This document shows positions 53,664 through 64,000 of a DNA stretch of 64,000 nucleotides, piece by piece. The stretch is from Sva-07 sp963793335. Its GTDB lineage: Bacteria > Actinomycetota > Acidimicrobiia > Acidimicrobiales > Ilumatobacteraceae. The notes beneath the pieces are model-generated. The model saw nothing but the letters and a program-made list of their open reading frames with translations, was not told the DNA's origin and ran no database searches. The stretch spans positions 1-64,000 of the forward strand of contig CAWBZS010000018.1 in assembly GCA_963793335.1 (NCBI GenBank). Direction: 5' to 3'. Numbering within the stretch: the stretch's first letter is position 1; each line of letters opens with the position of its first letter. A program made the translations under genes and the position numbers.

Positions 53664-54263
53664 ATGAAGAAGACACGCATCAACTGGAAGGTCGCCGCTG
53701 TCAGCGGAACACTGGTCGGCGTCGGACTCGGCGGATTCGCGTTCGCCGAGGCCAACGACCCATTGGTGCTCCCCGATGGTGTCGTCCTGGACCAGTCGAA
53801 CTCGGTCACTTCGCCCGCCAACCGCAACGGCTCGACCGGAAACAGCCCGACGACCTCGTCGACGGTGCCGCCGACCACGTCGACGGCAGACGCCTCGGTG
53901 TCCAGCCCGAACTCGCCCGCGTCCGCTGCCAGCATTACCTCACCGGCCTCGCCAGCATCACCAGCGTCCGTTGCCAGCATCGCCTCCCCGGTGTCGCCTC
54001 CTGCCCCAGTCGCACCCGACAGCCCGAACTCGCCCGCCAGCCCAGCGTCACCGGCCTCGCCAGCGTCACCGGCCTCGCCAGCGTCACCGGCCTCGCCAGC
54101 GTCACCGGCCTCGCCGGCGTCCGTTGCCAGCATCGCCTCCCCGGTGTCGCCTCCTGCCCCGGTCGCAGCCGACAGCCCCGGCTCACCCGCGAGCCCGGCC
54201 TCGGTTGCCAGCCCGGCCTCACCCGCCAGCCCGGCCTCGGTTGGCAGCGCCGGCTCGAGCTGA
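53664..54263 (+). CDS. Secreted Ser/Pro/Ala repeat protein
   Basis: A 199-residue exported protein. The signal peptide is MKKTRINWKVAAVSG plus a hydrophobic Gly-rich stretch, with likely cleavage after AFA (about 28). The rest has almost no hydrophobic or charged residues: short SPASPAS runs and two copies of a VASIASPVSPPAPV block. It should be an extended, possibly glycosylated wall or surface polypeptide. AAGGAG lies seven bases before the ATG at 53664. Element C upstream ties it to the two-component system. It ends before a strong bidirectional hairpin. Confidence 0.8.
   Translation: MKKTRINWKVAAVSGTLVGVGLGGFAFAEANDPLVLPDGVVLDQSNSVTSPANRNGSTGNSPTTSSTVPPTTSTADASVSSPNSPASAASITSPASPASPASVASIASPVSPPAPVAPDSPNSPASPASPASPASPASPASPASPASPASPASVASIASPVSPPAPVAADSPGSPASPASVASPASPASPASVGSAGSS
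53964..54178 (+). repeat. Long direct repeat in the secreted-protein gene
   Basis: About 62 nt at 53964-54025 recur at 54117-54178 with two differences, encoding the VASIASPVSPPAPV block twice. Such near-identity at synonymous sites implies recent duplication or gene conversion. Confidence 0.75.
54042..54113 (+). repeat. Four tandem 18-bp units
   Basis: Four exact copies of CCAGCGTCACCGGCCTCG in frame, each encoding PASPAS. Exact repetition predicts copy-number variation between strains. Confidence 0.85.
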
Positions 54264-54281
54264 CGCCGACACGAGCCACCA

Positions 54282-54323
54282 CGCGAACGGAGCCCGGGGC
54301 GCATGCCCCGGGCTCCGTTCGCG
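54282..54323. terminator. Strong bidirectional terminator hairpin
   Basis: A perfect 19-bp stem (54282-54300 with 54305-54323) with a GCAT loop lies between the convergent secreted-protein gene and rpsG. A short TTT follows on the plus strand only. Confidence 0.85.
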
Positions 54324-54344
54324 TTTCAGGTCACCGACGGGCGG

Positions 54345-54821
54345 TCACCAGCGGTAGTGGGCGAATGCCTTGTTCGACTCGGCCATCTTCTGGATGTCGT
54401 CGCGCTTCTTCATCGCGGCACCCAGTCCATTGGCGGCATCCATCAGTTCGTTGGCGAGGCACTCGGCCATCGTCTTCTCACGACGGTTGCGCGCATAGTC
54501 GACCGTCCACCGGATGGCGAGCGTGGTCGCACGGCGCGGACGCACTTCGACGGGTACCTGGTAGGTGGCACCACCGACGCGACGGCTGCGCACCTCGAGG
54601 GGTGGCTTGACGTTCTCGATCGCCCGCTTGACGGTGTCGATCGCCATGTCGTCGCCTTCGAGACGGCTCTGGATGATGTCCATCGCGTCGTACACGATCT
54701 TCTCGGCAACGGTGCGCTTGCCGTGCAACATCACCTTGTTGGTGATCTGCGTGACGAGCTGTGACTTGTGAATGGGATCCGCGACGAGTTCGCGGCGGGG
54801 AGCTGGACCTTTACGTGGCAT
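54345..54821 (-). CDS. rpsG: 30S ribosomal protein S7
   Basis: A 158-residue S7, a primary binder of the 16S head (MPRKGPAPRRELVADPIHKS; VRPRRATTLAIRWTVDYARN; NKAFAHYRW). It follows rpsL by 6 nt. Here it ends the transcript at a hairpin instead of continuing into fusA. Confidence 0.97.
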   Translation of the reverse strand: MPRKGPAPRRELVADPIHKSQLVTQITNKVMLHGKRTVAEKIVYDAMDIIQSRLEGDDMAIDTVKRAIENVKPPLEVRSRRVGGATYQVPVEVRPRRATTLAIRWTVDYARNRREKTMAECLANELMDAANGLGAAMKKRDDIQKMAESNKAFAHYRW

Positions 54822-54827
54822 CTCGGG

Positions 54828-55199
54828 TCACTTCTCCTTCTTGGCGCCGTAGCGGCTGCGGGACTGCTTGCGGTTCTTGACGCCAACGGCGTCGAGTGCT
54901 CCGCGGATGATCTTGTAGCGCACACCGGGAAGGTCGCGAACACGACCGCCACGCACGAGCACGATCGAGTGCTCCTGCAGGTTGTGGCCCTCGCCGGGAA
55001 TGTAGGCGGTGACCTCGATGCCGGAGTTGAGGCGGACACGGGCCACTTTGCGCAGCGCCGAGTTCGGCTTCTTCGGGGTGGTGGTGTACACGCGGGTGCA
55101 CACGCCGCGGCGCTGGGGTGAGCCCTTGAGCGCCGGCGTCTTGCTCTTGGTGACTTTCGAGCTACGACCCTGACGGACGAGCTGTTGAATGGTTGGCAC
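54828..55199 (-). CDS. rpsL: 30S ribosomal protein S12 (Arg88 variant)
   Basis: A 123-residue S12 of the decoding centre. TTTPKKPNSALRKVARVRL (with Lys43) and GEGHNLQEHS are wild type, but position 88 in GGRVRDLPGVRY is Arg (codon CGC at 54936-54938) where Lys is standard. The GTG at 55199, preceded by GAGGT, is the start. A housekeeping promoter is predicted at 55345-55373. Asp89 is the usual methylthiolation site. Confidence 0.96.
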   Translation of the reverse strand: MPTIQQLVRQGRSSKVTKSKTPALKGSPQRRGVCTRVYTTTPKKPNSALRKVARVRLNSGIEVTAYIPGEGHNLQEHSIVLVRGGRVRDLPGVRYKIIRGALDAVGVKNRKQSRSRYGAKKEK

Positions 55200-55344
55200 G
55201 AAATGGACCTCGTTCGTTTGGTCGTGTCGACAGCAGACGCTTCGACATGTGGTGTGTTGGACTGATCGCGGACTTGCGATCCGCCCGCCATACATCGGCG
55301 ACACCGCATGCGTACACGGGTCCCTCCGATGAGAGGACCCTGCA

Positions 55345-55373
55345 AGGCTATGGGCACCACACTCGTCGCGCAA
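55345..55373 (-). promoter_or_regulatory. Predicted rpsL promoter (SigA type)
   Basis: Minus-strand TTGCGC (55368-55373) and TAGCCT (55345-55350) are 17 bp apart in the divergent gap between rpsL and the transporter gene, leaving a leader of about 140 nt before rpsL. Confidence 0.5.
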
Positions 55374-55421
55374 CCGGGCCGGTCGCGCTGGACGTCGGGC
55401 CGTCGGTGGTAGACCCTCCAT

Positions 55422-57032
55422 GTGGGAGTGTTGACCTCAGATCCGCTCCTGGTGCTGTTCCTGGTGGTCGCGCTCGGTGCCGCGATCGGGCGACTCAAGT
55501 TCCGCGGCGTCGGGCTCGGCCCGGCCGCGGCGCTCTTCGCCGGGTTGGCGATCTCCGCCATCGAACCCGACCTGGCCGACCTGCCGGCCATCATTCCGCT
55601 GTTCGGACTCGCGCTGTTCATCTACACCATCGGGCTCGCATCCGGCCCGGCGTTCTTCGGCGGGCTGCGCGAGGACGGTCTACGCGTGTCGATCGCCGTC
55701 GTGGCGTTGCTCACCGCGATCGGGTTCAGCGTTGCCGGCGTCAGTGCCCTCTTCGACTTCGACGACGGCGCGCGGGCCGGGCTGTTCGCCGGGTCGCAGA
55801 CCAACACCCCGGCGTTGTCGGCAGCGCTCGAACAGCTGGCGCCGGAAATCGCTGCCGGCGAGGTCACCGATCCCGTGGTCGGCTACTCGCTCGCCTACCC
55901 GCTGGGCGTGCTGTCGATGATCATCGCGGCTGGGCTGTCGCTGCGACGGCTGCAGCACCCATCGCGACGCGAGGCCGAGTCCGGAGCCGTAAGCGCTCCC
56001 GGCGCCCGTGACGTCACCAGCGCCACCGTGGTCGTCACTCGGGCCGAGCTGCCGCCATTGGGTGAGCTGCGCTCGTGGGACGGTGAGCGGTTGGCGTTCT
56101 CTCGAGTCGAACACGCCGGCGCCGTCGACCTCGCCACGAACGACGTGCGCCTCGAGCCCGGCGATCTGTGCACGGTGATCGGCAATCCGGACGCCGTCGA
56201 CCGGTTCGTCGAGTGGGCGGGGCATCGCAGCGAACGGCACCTCGCGCTGGATCGCAAGAAGCTCGACTTCCGTCGGATCTCGGTGTCGCGCCGCGAGTTG
56301 GCCGGGGCACGCTTGCGTGAGGTCGACCTCGAAGGTCGATTCGGCGCCATGGCCACACGCGTCCGTCGGGGCGATGCCGATCTGGTGGTCGACCGCGACT
56401 TCGTGCTGCGGCTCGGCGATCGACTTCGTGTGGTGGGTCCGTCGGAAAGGATGGGCGACATCGCCGAGGCGCTGGGAGACTCCGACCGGGGGCTCGGCGA
56501 AGTCGACCCACTCGGCTTCGCCACCGGGCTCACGATCGGGTTGTTGCTCGCGCAGGTGGCGATCCCGCTTCCGGGCGGAGGCGAGATCGAACTCGGCGTC
56601 GGCGGCGGACCGCTGATCGCGGCGCTCGTCCTCGGCACGATCTCTCGCACCGGGCCGTTCACTTGGCAGATCCCCCACGCCGCCAACCTCACCATCCGCC
56701 AGCTCGGGGTGCTGCTCTTCCTCGGTGGGGTCGGTATCCGCTCGGGCGCCACCTTCGCGGAAGCTGCAGGGACTGGTGTGGGGCTGCAGTTGGCGATCGC
56801 CGGCGTGATCGTGACGGCGATCACCGCACTGCTCGCCACGCTGATGGTGCGGCTGCTCGGCCGCGACCCGGTCGACGGCGCCGGGATGATCTGCGGCATC
56901 CAGACCCAGCCCGCCGTCTTGGCGTTCGCTGCCGAACGGGCCGACGGCGACGCCCGCATCGAGACCGGCTACGCGCTGGTGTTCCCACTGGCGATGCTCC
57001 TCAAGCTGATCATCGTCCAGCTCCTGATCTGA
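55422..57032 (+). CDS. AspT/YidE-family (AAE) transporter with two TrkA-C domains
   Basis: A 536-residue membrane protein with the aspartate:alanine-exchanger layout: an N-terminal half of about five helices (LPAIIPLFGLALFIYTIGLA), a cytoplasmic middle with two RCK/TrkA-C domains (about 195-360), and a second membrane half (FATGLTIGLLLAQVAIPLPG; LGVLLFLGGVGIRSGATFAE). GSQTNTPALSAAL and GIQTQPAVLAFA are the paired half-repeat motifs. The GTG at 55422 is used; nearby GTG/TTG are alternatives. Substrate unknown, possibly an amino or dicarboxylic acid. It splits rpsL from rpoC. Confidence 0.88.
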   Translation: MGVLTSDPLLVLFLVVALGAAIGRLKFRGVGLGPAAALFAGLAISAIEPDLADLPAIIPLFGLALFIYTIGLASGPAFFGGLREDGLRVSIAVVALLTAIGFSVAGVSALFDFDDGARAGLFAGSQTNTPALSAALEQLAPEIAAGEVTDPVVGYSLAYPLGVLSMIIAAGLSLRRLQHPSRREAESGAVSAPGARDVTSATVVVTRAELPPLGELRSWDGERLAFSRVEHAGAVDLATNDVRLEPGDLCTVIGNPDAVDRFVEWAGHRSERHLALDRKKLDFRRISVSRRELAGARLREVDLEGRFGAMATRVRRGDADLVVDRDFVLRLGDRLRVVGPSERMGDIAEALGDSDRGLGEVDPLGFATGLTIGLLLAQVAIPLPGGGEIELGVGGGPLIAALVLGTISRTGPFTWQIPHAANLTIRQLGVLLFLGGVGIRSGATFAEAAGTGVGLQLAIAGVIVTAITALLATLMVRLLGRDPVDGAGMICGIQTQPAVLAFAAERADGDARIETGYALVFPLAMLLKLIIVQLLI

Positions 57033-57077
57033 CGGCGAGCTCCTCACTCAGCGAACCGACTGGCCGAGTCGACGCTC

Positions 57078-57183
57078 TTGCGGTGAGAGTTGTGTGCAGG
57101 GCCGCCGCTCACCTCTCACCGCAACCGCGATGCCCCACGCTGCGGTGAGAGTTGTGTGCAGGGCCGCCGCTCACCTGTCACCG
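57078..57183. repeat. Duplicated 43-bp palindromic repeat
   Basis: Copies at 57079-57121 and 57141-57183 differ at one base. In copy 1 a 12-nt arm (57078-57089, TTGCGGTGAGAG) pairs perfectly with 57113-57124; copy 2 pairs less well. Both lie in the transporter-rpoC convergent gap. REP-like by structure. Confidence 0.8.
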
Positions 57184-57195
57184 AGCCGGGACGCG

Positions 57196-57227
57196 GAACG
57201 GCCCGGGCACTGCTGCCCGGGCCGTTC
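57196..57227. terminator. rpoC/transporter bidirectional terminator
   Basis: A perfect 14-bp GC-rich stem (57196-57209 with 57214-57227) with a 4-nt loop 20 nt after the rpoC stop. No U-tract. Confidence 0.8.
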
Positions 57228-57247
57228 GCACTCGGAGTGGTTCGTGA

Positions 57248-60200
57248 TCAGCCGATCGGTTCGGCTGCTGCCTCGGGCTCGTAGGTGCCCTCGAGACCGG
57301 CGAGGAATGCTGCCGGGTCCTCTTCTTCACCTTCGCTCGAGTAGAACGACATCGGCTCGTAGTCCGGCGCTTCGATGCCGAACTCGCGGTACTTCATCAT
57401 GCCCGTACCAGCCGGGATCAGCTTGCCGATGATGATGTTCTCCTTGAGCCCGATCAGGCTGTCGCCGCGGCCGTCGATCGCGGCCTCGGTGAGCACCCGG
57501 GTGGTCTCCTGGAACGACGCAGCCGACAGCCACGACTCGGTGGCCAGCGACGCCTTGGTGATGCCCATCAGTTCCGGGCGACCCTCGGCAGGACGCGTGC
57601 CCTCTTCGACCATGCGACGGTTGGTGTCGCGGAAGCGCTTCGAGTCGACGCGCTCGCCCGGCAGGAACGAGGTGCCACCCGGCTCCTGGACGCCGACTCG
57701 ACGGGTCATCTGGCGCACGATGAGCTCGATGTGCTTGTCGTGGATCGACACGCCCTGGTCGCGGTAGACCCGCTGGACCTCTTCGACCAAGTACAGCTGC
57801 GTCTCGCGGATGCCCTTGATCTCCATGATCTCCTTCGGGTCGAAGGGACCATCGACGAGCGGATCGCCGGCCTTGACGTCCTGGCCATCCTCGACGATCG
57901 GACGAGCGCCGAGCGGCAGCAGCACTTCGTGCTCCTCGCCGGCGTCATCGACCACGACGACGGGGATGCCCTTGCCTTCGTCCTCTCGCAGGTGCAGCAC
58001 GCCGGTCGCCTTGGCGAGTCGAGCCGAGCCCTTGGGAGTACGAGCCTCGAACAACTCGACGACGCGGGGCAGACCACCAGCGATGTCCTTACCTGCAACA
58101 CCACCGGTGTGGAAGGTACGCATCGTCAGCTGGGTGCCAGGCTCACCGATCGACTGCGCAGCGATGACACCGACGGCCTCGCCGAGCTCGATCATCTTGC
58201 CGGTGGCGAGCGAACGGCCGTAGCACATTGCGCACACGCCGAGCTCTGCGTCGCAGGTGAGCACCGAACGAACCCGCAGGCGCTCGATGTTCGGGTCGTC
58301 GCGCAGCGCTTCCATCTCCTCGTCGCCGACGATGGTGTTGCGCGGCAGCATCGACATCGACACACCGTCCTTCTCCATCGGCGAGGCGAGCTCGGTGTCC
58401 GTGAGCAACGCACGGCCGTAGAGCTTGGTCTCGAGGTACGAGCGACGGTTCGCCGTGTCGGCCGAGACGTTCTCGATCCACACGCCGAGCGTCGAGCCGC
58501 AGTCCTCCTCGCGCACGATCAGTTCCTGCGCCACGTCGACGAGACGACGGGTCAGGTAGCCGGAGTCCGCGGTACGAAGCGCCGTGTCGACGAGGCCCTT
58601 TCGGGCGCCCGGCGTGGCGATGAAGTACTCGAGGGTTTCGAGGCCCTCACGGAAGTTCGACTTGATCGGACGGGGGATCATGTCACCACGAGGGTTGGCC
58701 ACGAGGCCTCGCATGGCGCCGATCTGACGCATCTGCGTCATGTTGCCTCGAGCGCCCGAGTCGACCATCATCTGGATCGGGTTGAAGCGCTGCTTCTCGA
58801 ATTCGTCGACCATGGCCGCCTGCACCTGTGCGGTGGCGTCGGTCCAGATGCGCACTTCCTGCTGACGGCGTTCACCGTCGGTGATGATGCCCCGGCGGAA
58901 CTGCTTCTCGACCTTGTCGGCCTGCCCTTCGAAGTCGTCGAGCAGCGCCCGCTTGGCGGCAGGCGTGCGGACGTCGTCGATCGACACCGTCAGACCCGAC
59001 TGCGTCGCGAAGCGGTAGCAGAGGTTCTTCAACTTGTCGAGCGCATCGGCCACCACCGACTTGTCGTAGTTGTCGGAGAGGCGTTCCACGATGACGCCCA
59101 TCTCCTTCTTCTTGACGGTCTCGTTGAAGTGACCGAACTGGTCGGTGTAGTCCTCCGGCAGCGCCTCCTCGAACAGGACGCGACCGACCGTGGTCTCGAA
59201 CTGCTCCTTGCCCGGAGGACGCATGTTGATCTTGGCGTGCAATTCGAGCGTGCCCTCGTCGTACGCACGCAGCGCCTCCCAGAGGTGCCGGAACGTCCGG
59301 CCTGCGCCCTTGCCGTCGTCGACGGCCTCGGTGAGGTAGTAGCCACCGATGATCAGGTCCTGCGACGGCGTCACGATCGGACGACCCGACGCCGGCGACA
59401 GAATGTTGTTGGCGCTGAGCATCAGCACGCGAGCCTCGGCCTGCGCTTCGGCCGACAACGGCACGTGGATGGCCATCTGGTCACCGTCGAAGTCGGCGTT
59501 GAACGCGGTACACACCAACGGGTGGATCTGGAGGGCCTTGCCCTCGACCAACACCGGCTCGAAGGCCTGGATGCCGAGGCGGTGCAGCGTCGGTGCACGG
59601 TTGAGCAGCACCGGATGTTCCTTGATGACGTCTTCGAGCACGTCCCACACCTGTGGGCGACGACGCTCGACCATGCGCTTGGCGGTCTTGATGTTCTGCG
59701 CGAGTTCGAGGTCGACCAGGCGCTTCATGACGAACGGCTTGAACAGCTCGAGCGCCATCAGCTTCGGCAGACCGCACTGGTGCAGGCGCAGCGTCGGGCC
59801 AGCCACGATGACCGAGCGGCCCGAGTAGTCGACGCGCTTGCCGAGCAGGTTCTGACGGAAGCGACCCTGCTTGCCCTTGAGCATGTCAGAGAGCGACTTG
59901 AGCGGACGGTTGCCCGGCCCGGTCACCGGCCGGCCACGGCGGCCGTTGTCGAACAGTGCGTCGACGGCCTCCTGCAGCATGCGCTTTTCGTTGTTGATGA
60001 TGATCTCCGGCGCGCCGAGGTTGAGCAGGCGCTCCAACCGGTTGTTGCGGTTGATCACGCGGCGGTAGAGATCGTTGAGGTCGGACGTGGCGAAGCGGCC
60101 ACCGTCGAGCTGCACCATCGGACGCAGCTCCGGCGGAATCACCGGCACGGCGTCGAGGATCATGGCCTTGGGATCGTTGGTCCGACGGCCGTGCTCGTCA

Positions 60201-61153
60201 CGGCGGTTGAACGACGCGACGATCTTGAGGCGCTTGATCGCCTTCTGCTTGCGCTGCGCGCTGAGCGGCTTCTGGCCCTCTTGCGGGTCGATCGCGCCAC
60301 GAAGCTTCACTTCTTCTTCGTCGAAGTCGATGCGATCGATCAGCGACTTGATCGCCTCGGCGCCGGTGCCGCCCTCGAAGTACTCGCCGTACTTCTCGCG
60401 CATTTCGCGCCACAGCATCTCGTCTTCGATGATCTTGCGAGCGTGAAGCGACTTGAACTCGTCCCAGGTGCGCGCGATGAGGTCGAGTTCGATCTCGTAG
60501 CGCTCGCGGATGCCTTCGACTTCCTTGTCGGCTTCCTTCTGGAGCTTCTTGAGATCGGCAGCCTTGGCGTCTTCCTTCTCGGCCTGAGCAGCGGTCTCTT
60601 CGAGCTCCTTGAAGCGACGATCGATCGCGAGCTCCATCTCCTTCTGGATGGCGTCACGCTCTTCGAGGTACTCGGCTTCGAGGTTCGACAGCGCCTCGTG
60701 GCGGCCCTCCTCGTCGACCCAGCTCACCAGGTGTGCGGCGAAGTAGATGACCTTCTCGAGCATCTTGGCCTTGAGCTCCTCCTTCGGCTCGATGCCGGCG
60801 AGGAGATAGGCCAGCCACGACCGGGTGCCACGGAGGTACCAGATGTGAACGGCCGGGGCGGCGAGCTCGATGTGGCCCATCCGGTCGCGGCGCACCTTCG
60901 AGCGCGTGACCTCGACGCCACAGCGTTCGCAGATGATGCCCTTGAAGCGGACCCGCTTGTACTTGCCGCAGTAGCACTCCCAGTCGCGGGTGGGCCCGAA
61001 GATCTTCTCGCAGAAGAGGCCGTCCTTCTCGGGACGAAGCGTGCGGTAGTTGATCGTCTCGGGCTTCTTCACCTCACCGTGCGACCAGGTGCGGATCTGA
61101 TCCGCCGTCGCCAGGCGGATCTTCAGTTGGTCGAACATGTTGACGTCGAGCAT
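57248..61153 (-). CDS. rpoC: RNA polymerase beta' subunit
   Basis: A 1,301-residue beta' subunit. The N-terminal zinc site is CYCGKYKRVRF with ICERCGVEV; the catalytic magnesium motif is NADFDGD; the second zinc cluster lies around CDAELGVCAMCYG. The ATG at 61153 gives the actinobacterial MLDVN start. A charged coiled coil fills about 150-260. The tail is acidic (EGEEEDPAAFLAGLEG). Downstream of rpoB with an 130-nt gap that holds three palindromes. Confidence 0.98.
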   Translation of the reverse strand: MLDVNMFDQLKIRLATADQIRTWSHGEVKKPETINYRTLRPEKDGLFCEKIFGPTRDWECYCGKYKRVRFKGIICERCGVEVTRSKVRRDRMGHIELAAPAVHIWYLRGTRSWLAYLLAGIEPKEELKAKMLEKVIYFAAHLVSWVDEEGRHEALSNLEAEYLEERDAIQKEMELAIDRRFKELEETAAQAEKEDAKAADLKKLQKEADKEVEGIRERYEIELDLIARTWDEFKSLHARKIIEDEMLWREMREKYGEYFEGGTGAEAIKSLIDRIDFDEEEVKLRGAIDPQEGQKPLSAQRKQKAIKRLKIVASFNRRDEHGRRTNDPKAMILDAVPVIPPELRPMVQLDGGRFATSDLNDLYRRVINRNNRLERLLNLGAPEIIINNEKRMLQEAVDALFDNGRRGRPVTGPGNRPLKSLSDMLKGKQGRFRQNLLGKRVDYSGRSVIVAGPTLRLHQCGLPKLMALELFKPFVMKRLVDLELAQNIKTAKRMVERRRPQVWDVLEDVIKEHPVLLNRAPTLHRLGIQAFEPVLVEGKALQIHPLVCTAFNADFDGDQMAIHVPLSAEAQAEARVLMLSANNILSPASGRPIVTPSQDLIIGGYYLTEAVDDGKGAGRTFRHLWEALRAYDEGTLELHAKINMRPPGKEQFETTVGRVLFEEALPEDYTDQFGHFNETVKKKEMGVIVERLSDNYDKSVVADALDKLKNLCYRFATQSGLTVSIDDVRTPAAKRALLDDFEGQADKVEKQFRRGIITDGERRQQEVRIWTDATAQVQAAMVDEFEKQRFNPIQMMVDSGARGNMTQMRQIGAMRGLVANPRGDMIPRPIKSNFREGLETLEYFIATPGARKGLVDTALRTADSGYLTRRLVDVAQELIVREEDCGSTLGVWIENVSADTANRRSYLETKLYGRALLTDTELASPMEKDGVSMSMLPRNTIVGDEEMEALRDDPNIERLRVRSVLTCDAELGVCAMCYGRSLATGKMIELGEAVGVIAAQSIGEPGTQLTMRTFHTGGVAGKDIAGGLPRVVELFEARTPKGSARLAKATGVLHLREDEGKGIPVVVVDDAGEEHEVLLPLGARPIVEDGQDVKAGDPLVDGPFDPKEIMEIKGIRETQLYLVEEVQRVYRDQGVSIHDKHIELIVRQMTRRVGVQEPGGTSFLPGERVDSKRFRDTNRRMVEEGTRPAEGRPELMGITKASLATESWLSAASFQETTRVLTEAAIDGRGDSLIGLKENIIIGKLIPAGTGMMKYREFGIEAPDYEPMSFYSSEGEEEDPAAFLAGLEGTYEPEAAAEPIG

Positions 61154-61209
61154 GTTTTTCTCTTTCGCGTCGGTCTTCTTGGTCTTCGTTCGGGGCTTCA
61201 ATCACGCCA

Positions 61210-61222
61210 GGGGTCAGACCCC
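61210..61222. repeat. GGGGTC-A-GACCCC palindrome between rpoB and rpoC
   Basis: A 6-bp-arm palindrome 57 nt upstream of the rpoC start, matching the elements at 2454 and 61272. It is flanked by a GATCACGCC-type sequence also found next to the other rpoB-rpoC copy. Confidence 0.65.
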
Positions 61223-61242
61223 AGGAGTGATCGTTTGGCGTC

Positions 61243-61270
61243 GGCGTGATCGTCCGTGGACGATCACGCC
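61243..61270. repeat. Perfect 13-bp inverted repeat between rpoB and rpoC
   Basis: GGCGTGATCGTCC (61243-61255) and its complement (61258-61270) are separated by two bases. In RNA this would be a hairpin or processing site between the two polymerase genes. Confidence 0.7.
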
Positions 61271-61271
61271 T

Positions 61272-61283
61272 GGGGTCTGACCC

Positions 61284-61284
<1 letters not shown>
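61272..61284. repeat. GGGGTC-T-GACCCC palindrome at the rpoB stop
   Basis: The palindrome ends on the last base of the rpoB stop codon (TAG read on the minus strand at 61284-61286). Third copy of the dispersed core in the window. Confidence 0.65.

Positions 61285-64000
<2,716 letters not shown>

Noticed and set aside
54042..54113. Regular 18-bp repeats as a CRISPR array
   Set aside because: Units are contiguous without spacers, in frame, and encode PASPAS.
55329..55345. ATGAGAGG near the rpsL promoter as a fourth copy of the 27-bp element
   Set aside because: It matches 7 of the first 8 bases but lacks the TCTC and TCAT parts and the 11-bp period.
57731..61249. Very long open frame antisense to rpoC
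   Set aside because: It mirrors rpoC codons in a GC-rich genome, has no recognisable domain and no start signal. Similar antisense frames at 43680-46973, 11792-13837 and 7092-9686 are rejected for the same reason.

Overview
The window is a GC-rich chromosome segment from an actinobacterium, most plausibly an Acidimicrobiia (Ilumatobacter-like) lineage. This rests on the actinobacterial style of RpoC, S3, S12 and L22, the zinc-type S14, strong G/C bias at third codon positions, and the tsaE-tsaB-rimI-tsaD and alr-nnr-acpS-glmS-glmM gene order. Lineage is inferred from protein character only; no rRNA or tRNA gene lies in the window.

The backbone, on the minus strand and read from right to left, is the ribosomal/transcription supercluster: rpoB (5' part beyond the right edge), rpoC, rpsL, rpsG, fusA, tuf, rpsJ, rplC-rplD-rplW-rplB-rpsS-rplV-rpsC-rplP-rpmC-rpsQ-rplN-rplX-rplE-rpsN-rpsH-rplF-rplR-rpsE-rpmD-rplO-secY-adk, then infA-rpmJ-rpsM-rpsK-rpsD-rpoA-rplQ-truA-rplM-rpsI. 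It continues into envelope and housekeeping genes: glmM and an outsized glmS (UDP-GlcNAc supply), acpS, an acyl-CoA synthetase, the NAD(P)HX repair enzyme, alr, the t6A tRNA-modification set tsaE/tsaB/rimI/tsaD, a hypothetical, dusB, maf and a lipoprotein. Many junctions are 1-8 nt overlaps, so these are tightly coupled operons.

The cluster is split at four places by genes lying mostly on the opposite strand. Between rpoC and rpsL (55.2-57.2 kb) sits an AspT/YidE-type transporter and repeated palindromes. Between rpsG and fusA (46.8-54.3 kb) sit an LpqH-like lipoprotein, a glutaminase-STAS fusion, a CBS protein and a two-component locus. Between rpsJ and rplC (36.7-43.1 kb) sit a metallo-beta-lactamase-fold protein, an SDR, an alpha/beta hydrolase, an HtrA protease and small hypotheticals. 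Between adk and infA (20.4-25.0 kb) sit a DsbA/CcdA thiol pair, an MFS exporter, a GDT1-type cation exporter and a TetR regulator; map, often found between adk and infA, is absent there.

The most novel-looking region is 49.56-54.26 kb: a membrane protein with a poly-Asp/Glu tail, a sensor kinase, an OmpR-type regulator, an APH-fold protein and a secreted Ser/Pro/Ala repeat protein, with three copies of a 27-bp element (17 positions invariant, 11-bp-period half-sites) at the heads of its transcription units. Other points of interest are a 1,119-residue GlmS with a large insertion, a C-terminal extension and apparent loss of the Schiff-base lysine; natural residues at drug-resistance positions in S12 (Arg88) and RpoB (Val518, Phe564, E. 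coli numbering); a probable CTG start for infA; and a 31-nt repeat that contributes codons to maf.
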